DNA from: CAYZJD01 sp964483455 | GTDB taxonomy: Bacteria; Acidobacteriota; Terriglobia; Bryobacterales; Bryobacteraceae | Length of the DNA stretch: 64,000 nucleotides | Reading direction: 5' to 3' | Assembly (NCBI GenBank): GCA_964483455.1 | Contig: CAZACK010000002.1 | Coordinates: 39,622 to 103,621 of the forward strand | Shown: positions 15,571 to 23,402 of the stretch, piece by piece | Position numbering within the stretch: the stretch's first letter is position 1 | How the letters are laid out: each line of letters begins with the position of its first letter | Notes under the pieces: model-generated | What the model was told of the DNA's origin: nothing | The model's input: the letters and a program-made list of their open reading frames with translations, nothing else | Database searches by the model: none | Translations under genes and position numbers: made by a program

Positions 15571-16790
15571 ACCGCTGGGCGGTGGGTTTGCTGGCCGCAT
15601 CCGCGTGGGCCCAGGATTTTTCGCAGCGCGGCTTCCTTGAGACCCGCCTGATTGCGTACCCGCAGGCGGCCCCCAATGACAGCGGGCGCGCCGTGGCGGA
15701 GGCGCTGTTCCGCTACGAGGCTTCCTGCAAGCTTTCGCCGGGCGTGCGCTTCGCCGGGTCCCTCGACGCGCGGGCCGACAGCCACCGCCAGGCGGAACGC
15801 CGCTGGATGCTTTCCTGGTGGGACCGGAGCCGGCAACGCCCGGCGTTTGCCGTGCGCAGGCTCAGCGCCATCCTGCACAAAGGCGGCTTGACCGCCGAGG
15901 TCGGCAAGCAGTTCATCCGGTGGGGCAAGGCCGACGTGCTGAACCCCACCGACCGCTTCGCCCCGCGCGATTTCCTGGGCGTGGTGGACAGCGATTTCCT
16001 GGCGGTGACCGCGGGCCGCTTGACCTGGGAGGTGAAGAGCGACACGCTCGATGTCGTCTTCGCGCCGCGATTCACGCCGAGCCGGATCCCGCTGCTGAAC
16101 CAGCGCTGGGTCGTGCTGCCGGAGGAGGCGGAGGGCATTCCCATCCGCGAGGCGGCCGCCCGCTTCCCCGGAGGGCCGCAGTTCGGCCTCCGGTGGAATC
16201 ATATCGGCCGGGGCTTCGAGCACTCACTGTCCTTTTATGAAGGGTTCAACCACCTGCCGCTGATCGACGCCCGGCCGGCCCCGGGGCAAGCGCCGCCGGC
16301 CATCGAGTTCCAGCGCTTCTTTCCGCAGATGCGGATGTACGGCGCCGATGCGGCCTTCCCCTTGAGGTGGTTCACGGTCAAAGGCGAGACCGGTTACTTC
16401 ACCTCCTCCACGCCGGCCGCCGACGAATACCTCCAGTACGTAGTCCAGCTCGAGCGGCAGACCGGGGAGTGGACGCTCGTGGGCGGCTACGCCGGCGAAT
16501 GGGTGACCGAGGATCGCGGCGCGCTGCGGTTCGCGCCCGACCGCGGACTGGCGCGCGCCTTTCTCGGCCGGGCCGGCTACACCATCGACGTCAACCGCAG
16601 CGTGGCCTTCGAAGGCGCGGTGCGCGAGAACGGCGACGGCCTGTGGCTGAAGTTCGAATATTCGCAGGCCCTCGGCCCGCACTGGCGGGCGACCGCCGGC
16701 ATCACGCTGATCCGCGGCCGCCCGCAGGACTTCTTGGGGCAGTACCGCCGGAATTCCCATGGAATTCTGGCGCTGCGGTACAGCTTCTAG
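15567..16790 (+). CDS. Outer-membrane beta-barrel protein coupled to the LolA-like gene
   Basis: 407 residues, starting with the ATGA overlap to the LolA-like gene. It has a short signal peptide (MNRWAVGLLAASAWAQ) and a chain of alternating strands with aromatic girdle residues. It ends in ILALRYSF, with the C-terminal Phe that the Bam complex recognises. Motifs such as VGKQFIRWGKADVLNPTDRFAPRDF resemble DUF1302-type barrels found with RND/LolA systems. No plug domain is seen. The probable role is the exit or acceptor in the outer membrane for the cargo of this operon. Confidence 0.72.
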   Translation: MNRWAVGLLAASAWAQDFSQRGFLETRLIAYPQAAPNDSGRAVAEALFRYEASCKLSPGVRFAGSLDARADSHRQAERRWMLSWWDRSRQRPAFAVRRLSAILHKGGLTAEVGKQFIRWGKADVLNPTDRFAPRDFLGVVDSDFLAVTAGRLTWEVKSDTLDVVFAPRFTPSRIPLLNQRWVVLPEEAEGIPIREAAARFPGGPQFGLRWNHIGRGFEHSLSFYEGFNHLPLIDARPAPGQAPPAIEFQRFFPQMRMYGADAAFPLRWFTVKGETGYFTSSTPAADEYLQYVVQLERQTGEWTLVGGYAGEWVTEDRGALRFAPDRGLARAFLGRAGYTIDVNRSVAFEGAVRENGDGLWLKFEYSQALGPHWRATAGITLIRGRPQDFLGQYRRNSHGILALRYSF

Positions 16791-16968
16791 CTTCCGGCAG
16801 AGCCGGACCGGCCGGCCCGCCGGCCCCGCCGGCATTCATCGGGCAGGCGCCTCCGCCTTCCCGAAGCCGCCAGGCTCCGCCCCTACCTCCCTTTTGCCTT
16901 CCGCCTACCCCATCGCGGGGATGTTGGCTCCGGTCACCCGGCCGGCAGAATCAAAGGGGAGGTCCCCC

Positions 16969-18198
16969 ATGTCCGACTTCTACCAGACCGGCGTGGTGAC
17001 GACCCTGCACCGGCTCAGGCCGAATCAGATCGAGCGGCTCGAAGGCGACCTCGAGCGGTTCTCGCGCAATCGGCCGATTGCGCTCGTTCTGCCGGCGCTG
17101 TACTCGGAGTTCGAGACTCCGGCCATGCAGCATATCGTCCAGGAACTGCGGAAAGTGCGCTACCTCCAGCGAATTGTGGTGGCGCTCGGCCGGGCGAACG
17201 CCGAGCAGTTCGACCTGGCGCGCCGTTTCTTCGAAAACTCCTACACGCCGGTCACTGTGCTCTGGGTGAACGGAGAGAGGGTCCAGGGGCTGTTGCGGAT
17301 TCTGGAGGAGCGCGGGCTGTCGGCCGGCGGCGATGGCAAAGGGCGTTCCTGCTGGCTGGCCTACGGCTTCATCCTGGCTTGCCGCGACTGTGACGTGATC
17401 GCGCTGCACGACTGCGACATCGTCAATTATGAGCGGCAGATGCTCGCCCGGCTGTGCTACCCGGTGGCCCATCCCAACCTGGGATTCGAGTTCTGCAAAG
17501 GCTATTACGCGCGCGTCACCGACAAGATGCACGGCCGCGTGACCCGCCTGTTCATGACGCCGCTGATCCGGTCTCTCCAGAGCATGGCGCCGACCGCCGA
17601 CTTTCTCCGCTTCCTCGACAGCTTCCGCTACCCGCTGGCTGGGGAGTTCGCCATGGACGCCAATCTGGCGCGGGTGAACCGCATTCCCGGGGATTGGGGC
17701 CTGGAAGTGGGCGTGCTGGCCGAGGTGTACCGCAACTGCGCCGTGTCGCGTATCTGCCAGGTCGATCTGGCCGAGACGTACGAGCACAAGCACCAGAATC
17801 TGTCGGCCGACGACCTGTCCGCCGGCCTGAGCCGCATGGCCGTGGACATTGCCAAGTCCCTGTTCCGGACGATTGCCGCCGAGGGCCTGGTCTTCACCGT
17901 CGACCACTTCCGCAGCCTGGAGGTGCGGTACGTGCGGATCGCCCAGGACATCATCGCCCGCTATTACGCCGACGCCATGCTGAACGGCCTGAAGTTCGAC
18001 CGGCACAGCGAGGAGGTGGCGGTGGCCGCCTTCGCCAAGAGCTTGCGCCAGGCGGCCACGGAGTTCATCGAGCAGCCTCTGGGACTGCCGCTTATTCCGA
18101 ACTGGAACCGCGTGCTGGCGGCCGCGCCGGAGTACTTCGAGTTGTTGCGGGATGCGGTGGAGAAGGACGGCCGGATGGCTCTCAGCCAGGTGGCGTGA
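16969..18198 (+). CDS. Glycosyltransferase of the glucosyl-/mannosyl-3-phosphoglycerate synthase type
   Basis: 409 residues. The ATG at 16969 follows AAAGGGGAGGT; longer frames upstream are not homologous. The domain is a GT-A fold: VTVLWVNGERVQGL, then the metal-binding DCD in ALHDCDIVNYERQMLARLCY (about 144-163), then KGYYARVTDKMHGRVTRLF and a late HKHQNL metal-binding candidate. These match GpgS/MggA-like enzymes (GT81-like), which transfer glucose or mannose from NDP-sugar to 3-phosphoglycerate or its glycoside. The start does not overlap the previous operon (178-bp gap). The next gene is a related transferase, so two sugars may be added. Confidence 0.78.
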   Translation: MSDFYQTGVVTTLHRLRPNQIERLEGDLERFSRNRPIALVLPALYSEFETPAMQHIVQELRKVRYLQRIVVALGRANAEQFDLARRFFENSYTPVTVLWVNGERVQGLLRILEERGLSAGGDGKGRSCWLAYGFILACRDCDVIALHDCDIVNYERQMLARLCYPVAHPNLGFEFCKGYYARVTDKMHGRVTRLFMTPLIRSLQSMAPTADFLRFLDSFRYPLAGEFAMDANLARVNRIPGDWGLEVGVLAEVYRNCAVSRICQVDLAETYEHKHQNLSADDLSAGLSRMAVDIAKSLFRTIAAEGLVFTVDHFRSLEVRYVRIAQDIIARYYADAMLNGLKFDRHSEEVAVAAFAKSLRQAATEFIEQPLGLPLIPNWNRVLAAAPEYFELLRDAVEKDGRMALSQVA

Positions 18199-18209
18199 GG
18201 TAGAGCCAG

Positions 18210-19553
18210 GTGGGGAATGCGCTGCCGGCCGACGCGTTGCGGGTGCTGGAGTCCATCCAGCGGGCGGATATCGTCATCGGCATTCCGAGTTACAACAATG
18301 CACGGACCATCGGCCGTGTCGCCACCGCCGCGTGCGCCGGGCTGGCCAAGTACTTCCCGCAGTTCACCAGCGTAATCGTCAACTCGGACGGGGGCTCGAC
18401 GGACGGCACCCCGCAGGCGGTGCTGTCGGCGCGCCTGGAAGATGCGCGCATGCTCCTGCTCTCCACTCCGATGTCGGGCGTGCACAGGTTGTCGCTCCCG
18501 TATCACGGAATTCCAGGGAAGGGCAGCGCGTTCCGGCTGATCTTCCAGTTGGCGGCCAAGCTCGACGCCAAGGCCTGCGCGGTGGTGGACAGCGATCTGC
18601 GCTCGATCACGCCCGAATGGTTCGACCTGCTGCTGCGGCCCATCCTCTTCGCCGGCTATGACTTCGTCGCGCCCTATTATCACCGGCACAAGTACGACGG
18701 CACAATCACCAACAGCATCGTTTACCCGATGACTCGCGCCCTCTACGGGCTGCAAGTGCGCCAGCCGATCGGCGGCGAGTTTGGGATCTCGGGCCGGCTG
18801 CTGGCGCGCTACCTGGAGCGCGACGACTGGGAGACCGACGTCGCCCGCTACGGCATCGACATCTGGATGACCACCATCGCCATCGCCGAAGGCTTCCGTG
18901 TTTGCCAGAGTTTCCTCGGCGCCAAGCTGCACGACGCCAAGGACCCGGGCGCGGACTTGAGCGCCATGCTTCACCAGGTGGTTGGCAGCGTATTCATGCT
19001 CATGGGTGAATACGAGCCTGTCTGGCGCGCCCGGACGGGCAGCGAGCCGGCGGAGTTGTTCGGCTTCCGCTTCGACGTCGGACTCGATCCCATCGAGGTC
19101 AACCTCCAGCGAATGTTGGCCGCGTTCAGCCGGGGCTGCCTGGAACTCGGCGAGCTGTGGTCGGTGGCGCTGTCGCCCGAGACGTGGAGGAGCGTTCAGG
19201 AGTTGGGCCGGACAGCCGGACACGACGGCAGCGGATTTCACCTGGAAGACGGGCTGTGGACGAGGCTCATCATGGACTTCGCGTGTGCTTTCCGCCAGCG
19301 GCGGGTGGCGCCGGGGCACTTGCTCAAGTCCCTGACACCCCTGTACCTCGCCCGCGTCGCTTCCTTCGTCATCGAGACCCGGGACATGGTCTCTTCCCAG
19401 GTCGAAGACCGGATCGAAGCACTCTGTCTCTGCTTCGAGCGGAACAAGCCGTACTTGATTTCCCGCTGGAACGGCCAGGTTCAGGCCGGCCCCCTTCCGG
19501 AGCCAGTCGAGCGCGTTCCGGCGCAGCCCACCAATGTGGAGGTTCGGCAATGA
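18210..19553 (+). CDS. Glycosyltransferase family 2-like protein of the osmolyte cluster
   Basis: 447 residues from GTG 18210. N-terminal nucleotide-sugar motif IVIGIPSYNNARTI, then NSDGGSTDGTP, then the metal site DSD in CAVVDSDLRSITPEWF, and PIGGEFGISGRLLARYL as acceptor-side motif. The C-terminal third is helical and not recognisable. It lies 11 bp after the first transferase and overlaps the membrane protein gene by ATGA, so the three are co-translated. It could be the second sugar step (as in mannosylglucosylglycerate synthesis) or an alternative glycerate glycosyltransferase. Substrate is inferred from neighbours only. Confidence 0.72.
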   Translation: MGNALPADALRVLESIQRADIVIGIPSYNNARTIGRVATAACAGLAKYFPQFTSVIVNSDGGSTDGTPQAVLSARLEDARMLLLSTPMSGVHRLSLPYHGIPGKGSAFRLIFQLAAKLDAKACAVVDSDLRSITPEWFDLLLRPILFAGYDFVAPYYHRHKYDGTITNSIVYPMTRALYGLQVRQPIGGEFGISGRLLARYLERDDWETDVARYGIDIWMTTIAIAEGFRVCQSFLGAKLHDAKDPGADLSAMLHQVVGSVFMLMGEYEPVWRARTGSEPAELFGFRFDVGLDPIEVNLQRMLAAFSRGCLELGELWSVALSPETWRSVQELGRTAGHDGSGFHLEDGLWTRLIMDFACAFRQRRVAPGHLLKSLTPLYLARVASFVIETRDMVSSQVEDRIEALCLCFERNKPYLISRWNGQVQAGPLPEPVERVPAQPTNVEVRQ

Positions 19554-20251
19554 TTGCGACTCTGCAACAGATCCTGGAAGCGGTGTCCGAGAGGCTCCGC
19601 ATCCAGGCGACAACCTATTTGCCATCGCTGTTGGCCGCCCTCATCATCCTGCTGGGGGCCTACCTCATCGCCCTCGTCGTGCGCTGGCTGTTGTACCGGA
19701 TCTTCAAAGGCACCTCGGTCGACCGGTTTCTACGCCGCAGCGGCCTGGCGTTCATGATCGACCGCTCGGGGCGGCTGCGAGCCACGCGGCTGGCGGCCGA
19801 AGCCGCCTATTGGACGATCCTGGTGGTCGGATTACTGACCGGACTGAGCGTGTTTGACACAGACCTGACCACGCAGATGACGCAGGATTTCGTGATGCTG
19901 CTGCCGAAACTGGTGATCGCCGGGCTGATTCTGCTTGGCGGCTTCTGGCTGAGCCAGTATCTTGGTCGAGGCATGCTCGTCTGGGCGGTGAATGAAGGTT
20001 TGCCGTCTCCCCGGAAGCTGGCCGGCGTCGTCCGGATGTTCATCTTGTTCGTGGCGGTTGTGGTGGCGGCGGAGTATCTGGACTTCGCCGGCCCGGTCTT
20101 CCTGGCGGCGTTCGTGATCCTGCTGGGAGCGGCGGCCCTGGCGGCCAGCCTGGCGTTTGGCCTGGGAGGGCGAGACGCGGCCCGGCGCTACTTCGAGGAG
20201 AGACGGAGGCCGGAGGAAGAGGCGGAACGGTCACTCTGGAACCATCTCTAG
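19550..20251 (+). CDS. Small membrane protein with mechanosensitive-channel helix repeats
   Basis: 233 residues, overlapping the transferase stop (ATGA). It has about five membrane helices: LLAALIILLGAYLIALVVRW, AYWTILVVGLLTGLSVF, LLPKLVIAGLILLGGFWLSQ, VVRMFILFVAVVVAAEY and VILLGAAALAASLAFGLG. The pattern, with Gly-rich final helix and GGRDAA, matches the conserved TM-helix family (PF05552 type) near MscS. The MscS cytoplasmic beta domain is absent, and the chain ends in a charged tail. In its genomic setting it could release osmolytes on hypo-osmotic shock or regulate another channel. The 3' end overlaps the convergent phosphatase gene by 21 bp. Confidence 0.75.
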   Translation: MIATLQQILEAVSERLRIQATTYLPSLLAALIILLGAYLIALVVRWLLYRIFKGTSVDRFLRRSGLAFMIDRSGRLRATRLAAEAAYWTILVVGLLTGLSVFDTDLTTQMTQDFVMLLPKLVIAGLILLGGFWLSQYLGRGMLVWAVNEGLPSPRKLAGVVRMFILFVAVVVAAEYLDFAGPVFLAAFVILLGAAALAASLAFGLGGRDAARRYFEERRRPEEEAERSLWNHL

Positions 20252-21025
20252 GACGGCCTCGTTCCAGCCCTCCGGTCCCGGGAGCCGGGCCCGCTTCGCG
20301 GACGGAACCCTCCGGGCGAGTTCCCGCGAGTGCGGCGAACGGACAATGACGGGCGCGTCCACCGCCTGGAGAAACTCGGTGTCGTTCGGGGCGTCGCCAA
20401 GCCCGGCGGTGCGTACCTCGCCATGAGCGCGGCGGTAGAGTTCCGTCAGCTTTCGGACGGCAACGGCCTTGTCGTTGGCGCCCATGATGTGGTGGCAGCG
20501 GTCGCCGCGGGTCCAGCGCTTGCCGCGCCGCTCGATTTCCCGGAGCAGCCGCTGCTTTCGGGTGAGGGTGAGGATGAGGAACGCTTCGCCGTACTCCCGC
20601 TGGCGGGCAAGCGCTGCGTCCGGCAGCGGCAGGTTGCACCGCGCGCTCACCTCCTGGTCGCTCATCTGGTGGAAGCCCAGCACTTCGCAGCCCGATTCCC
20701 GGGAGGCTTCCCGCAACGTTTCCACCAGGACCGGATAGCGGTCTCCGAATTCGAGGACCTCGTATTCGTCCCGGCGTCCCGCCGAGGCGGGGAAGGGGAA
20801 ATAGCCGTGTGGGATGAACACCCCGCCGCCGTTCTCGGTAATAAACGGATGGGAGTTGCCGATCCTTCGGCGCAGTACTTCGATTTCCGCTCGCGTCTTG
20901 CTGGAGCAGAACACCAGCGGGACGTTCTTCCGGGCCAGCCGTTCCAGAGCCGGCTGCGCCGGCGCGTGCGAGAATGTCTCGCGATCAAGCAGCGTGCCGT
21001 CCAGATCCGTGAAGATGACTAGCAT
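20231..21025 (-). CDS. mpgP: Mannosyl-3-phosphoglycerate phosphatase-type HAD hydrolase
   Basis: 264 residues. HAD motif I FTDLDGTLLD at the start, motif II within VFCSSKTRAEI, and a Lys (NDKAVAV) before motif IV GLGDAPNDTEFLQAVD. This is the class IIB (Cof/MPGP) layout. The length and FITENGGGVFIPHG match mannosyl-3-phosphoglycerate phosphatases, which remove the phosphate from the glycosyl-3-phosphoglycerate made by the synthase. It is convergent with the transferase operon rather than in it. Sugar specificity (mannosyl, glucosyl or mannosylglucosyl) cannot be read. Confidence 0.85.
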   Translation of the reverse strand: MLVIFTDLDGTLLDRETFSHAPAQPALERLARKNVPLVFCSSKTRAEIEVLRRRIGNSHPFITENGGGVFIPHGYFPFPASAGRRDEYEVLEFGDRYPVLVETLREASRESGCEVLGFHQMSDQEVSARCNLPLPDAALARQREYGEAFLILTLTRKQRLLREIERRGKRWTRGDRCHHIMGANDKAVAVRKLTELYRRAHGEVRTAGLGDAPNDTEFLQAVDAPVIVRSPHSRELARRVPSAKRARLPGPEGWNEAVLEMVPE

Positions 21026-21059
21026 GGTTTCGCCTCGGACCGACCGGATTCTTGAGTTG

Positions 21060-21104
21060 CCGATGAACGCCGAGAAGAGGGAAGGTCCTATCGGCGTTCA
21101 TCGG
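21060..21104. repeat. Dispersed inverted repeat, copy A
   Basis: A perfect 14-bp inverted repeat, CCGATGAACGCCGA at 21060-21073 and TCGGCGTTCATCGG at 21091-21104, separated by 17 bp. A diverged copy with the same core lies at 46028-46113. It sits upstream of the histidine kinase gene in a 238-bp gap that otherwise holds no gene. Confidence 0.8.
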
Positions 21105-21263
21105 CGGCTCAAAAACATTGCGTGCCGGCGCGCCTGACTTCCAGCCGGGCCGTGAACGGAGGGAGCAAAGGGGCATCACCTCCAGGGTACTTGCCATCCG
21201 GCCGCCCGTCGATCCCCTTGGCATGGTATGGCACATGGGAAAATTGGTGAGCGGCAGAATCCC

Positions 21264-22604
21264 ATGAGATCCCGGAGCTGGCCGGTTCTACTATTCGGAT
21301 TCGGCTCGATGGTGGTCCTGATCGCGCTCGCCGGATACGGCGCATCCCGAAGAGCGCGCCAGATCTACGCGGAGATCGACGCCATCCACGAGGCCGACAG
21401 CCGCCGGGCGCGGCTGCTGGACGAGGTGCGCTCCGGCATGCACCTGTCCAGCATTTTCATTCGGGACTATCTTCTCGATCCCTCGCCGGTGACGGCGCCG
21501 CGCCACCGCGAGCAGTTGCTCCAGATTCGCGACGCGATGAGCCGCCAGCTCGACGAACTGGTTCGCGTCGTCGGACAGGATGAGGCTGCGGCCGTCGGCC
21601 TGCTGCGAACCGAAATCGACGCCTATTGGAGCTCGATGGACCCGGTCTTCGACTGGACGAGCCAGCAGAAGATCGCCCTTAGCACGTTCTTCCTTCGCCA
21701 GCGGGTTCTGCCCCGGCGCGAAGCGGTGCGCGAGTTGACAGGGGAGATTCGCGAGTTGAACCGGATGTATTTCGAGCGCCAGCAGAAGGAGGTCAACCGG
21801 AACCTGTCAAACCTGGGCATGTACCTGTGGCGCATGATTGGGATCTCGGTCTCGCTCGGCATCCTGGTCGCGGCCGCCAGCGTGTTCCGGATCACCCGGC
21901 TCGAGCGGAGAACGGAAGAGCAGCAGCGCCGGACGGAGCGCGCCGAGCGCGAACTGCGCCGGCTTTCGCAGGAGCTGGTGAAGGCTCAGGAAGCCGAGCG
22001 AAAGTCGATTTCTCGTGAGCTGCACGACGAAGTCGGCCAGGCGCTGACCGCGCTGCGCCTGGAACTGGTGAAACTCGAGGAGTCCCGGGCGGCGTCTCCG
22101 GAGGCTTTCCGAGACCGCGTTGCGGAGGTCAAGCAGCTCGCCGAGAAGACACTGGGCTCGGTGCGCCACATCGCGATGGGGCTGCGGCCGGCGATGCTCG
22201 ATGACCTCGGCCTGGGGCCGGCGCTGGAGTGGCAGGGCCGCGAATTCTTCCGCCGCACGGGCATCCCCATCACGGTGCAGATCGCGGGCTTGCTCGACGG
22301 GTTGCCGGACAGCCACCGCACGTGCGTCTTTCGTGTCGTGCAGGAGGCCCTGACCAACTGCGCGAAGCATGCGAAGGCGGAGAACATCCGCGTGGTGGTT
22401 CACGGGGCTCCGGACCTGCTCTCGGTAACCGTGCAGGATGACGGCGAGGGCATCGGGCAGTCCGATGGCGGGACCCGGGGGCTGGGCTTGCTTGGAATTG
22501 AAGAACGGGTACGGGAATTGGGCGGGACGATCGAGGTGGTTTCCCAGCCGGCCAAAGGGACCTTGCTGCGGGCGGAGATACCGGTGGCGCGGGAGAGCAA
22601 GTGA
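21264..22604 (+). CDS. NarL-type sensor histidine kinase
   Basis: 446 residues. Two membrane segments (VLLFGFGSMVVLIALAGYG near 9 and MIGISVSLGILVAAASVF near 195) enclose a helical periplasmic sensor of about 160 residues, CHASE3-like in length. The kinase core is HisKA_3: ERKSISRELHDEVGQALTAL carries the phosphorylated His; HATPase motifs are VVQEALTNCAKHA, VQDDGEG and GLGLLGIEERV. I prefer ATG 21264; an in-frame ATG 36 bp upstream would add a hydrophilic leader. It overlaps or abuts the response regulator gene. The signal is unknown. Confidence 0.88.
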   Translation: MRSRSWPVLLFGFGSMVVLIALAGYGASRRARQIYAEIDAIHEADSRRARLLDEVRSGMHLSSIFIRDYLLDPSPVTAPRHREQLLQIRDAMSRQLDELVRVVGQDEAAAVGLLRTEIDAYWSSMDPVFDWTSQQKIALSTFFLRQRVLPRREAVRELTGEIRELNRMYFERQQKEVNRNLSNLGMYLWRMIGISVSLGILVAAASVFRITRLERRTEEQQRRTERAERELRRLSQELVKAQEAERKSISRELHDEVGQALTALRLELVKLEESRAASPEAFRDRVAEVKQLAEKTLGSVRHIAMGLRPAMLDDLGLGPALEWQGREFFRRTGIPITVQIAGLLDGLPDSHRTCVFRVVQEALTNCAKHAKAENIRVVVHGAPDLLSVTVQDDGEGIGQSDGGTRGLGLLGIEERVRELGGTIEVVSQPAKGTLLRAEIPVARESK

Positions 22605-22606
22605 CC

Positions 22607-23251
22607 ATGGCTCGCGTACTGCTGGCCGATGATCACGGCGTCGTGCGCAAAGGGTTGCACTTCCTCCTCAGCCGGTCGCCGGACATGGAAGTCGTCGGCG
22701 AAGCCGCGGATGGCCGCGAAGCGGTCCGGCTGGCCGATGAGCTGAAGCCGGATGTCGTCGTGATGGACATCGCCATGCCGCAACTCAACGGCATTGACGC
22801 GACGTCGCAGATCGTCAAGCGGAACCCGGGCGTGGGCGTCGTGATCCTCAGCATGTACTCGGACGAGGAATACCTGGTACGGGCCCTGACCGCCGGGGCC
22901 AGGGGCTACCTGCTGAAGGACTCCGCCGAAGCCGACCTGGTGCAGGCGATCCAGGCGGTGGCGCGCGGACGCCCGTTCTTCAGCCCGTCGATCGCCCGGA
23001 CGCTGCTCGAGGACTATGTCCGCCATTTGCAGCAGCGCGGGCTGACCGACTCCTACGACCTGCTGACGGACCGCGAGAAGGAGGTCCTGCAATTGCTGGC
23101 CGAAGGCAAGTCCAACAAAGAGGTCGCTTCGCTGCTCAACTTGAGCCTGTACACCGTGGAGACGCATCGGGCCAATCTCATGCAGAAGCTGGGGTTGCAC
23201 AACACGGCCGAGATCGTGCTATATGCTGTTCGGAAGAAGATCATTACCTGA
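22607..23251 (+). CDS. NarL/FixJ-family response regulator
   Basis: 214 residues. Receiver domain with LLADDHG (acidic pocket), phospho-Asp in VVVMDIAMPQ and the Lys in YLLKDS; LuxR-type HTH at the C-terminus, LTDREKEVLQLLAEG and VETHRANLMQKLGL. It is the direct partner of the kinase upstream: the genes overlap if GTG 22601 is used, while the ATG at 22607 is the better-looking start. By family, phosphorylation would promote DNA binding. The target genes cannot be identified from the window. Confidence 0.9.
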   Translation: MARVLLADDHGVVRKGLHFLLSRSPDMEVVGEAADGREAVRLADELKPDVVVMDIAMPQLNGIDATSQIVKRNPGVGVVILSMYSDEEYLVRALTAGARGYLLKDSAEADLVQAIQAVARGRPFFSPSIARTLLEDYVRHLQQRGLTDSYDLLTDREKEVLQLLAEGKSNKEVASLLNLSLYTVETHRANLMQKLGLHNTAEIVLYAVRKKIIT

Positions 23252-23256
23252 GTGGG

Positions 23257-23370
23257 GCGCAAAAATCAAAAGGCAAAAATCAAAAATCAAAAATGGTGAG
23301 CTGGCCCTGGCCGCGTCTCCAGACAGTGGAAAGCGCACCATGTTTTTGATTTTTGCCTTTTGATTTGCGC
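23257..23370. repeat. AT-rich 114-bp element with long inverted ends
   Basis: The left end GCGCAAAAATCAAAAGGCAA is mirrored by TTGCCTTTTGATTTGCGC at the right end, with further A-tract/T-tract pairing inward (CAAAAATGGTG against CACCATGTTTTTG). It stands out sharply from the G+C-rich surroundings. It lies between the response regulator and the antiporter and could act as a two-way terminator. MITE-like or REP-like origin is likely. Confidence 0.75.
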
Positions 23371-23402
23371 AGGCCGAAGGCCTGCGTTCTTGGAGTCCGC
23401 AA

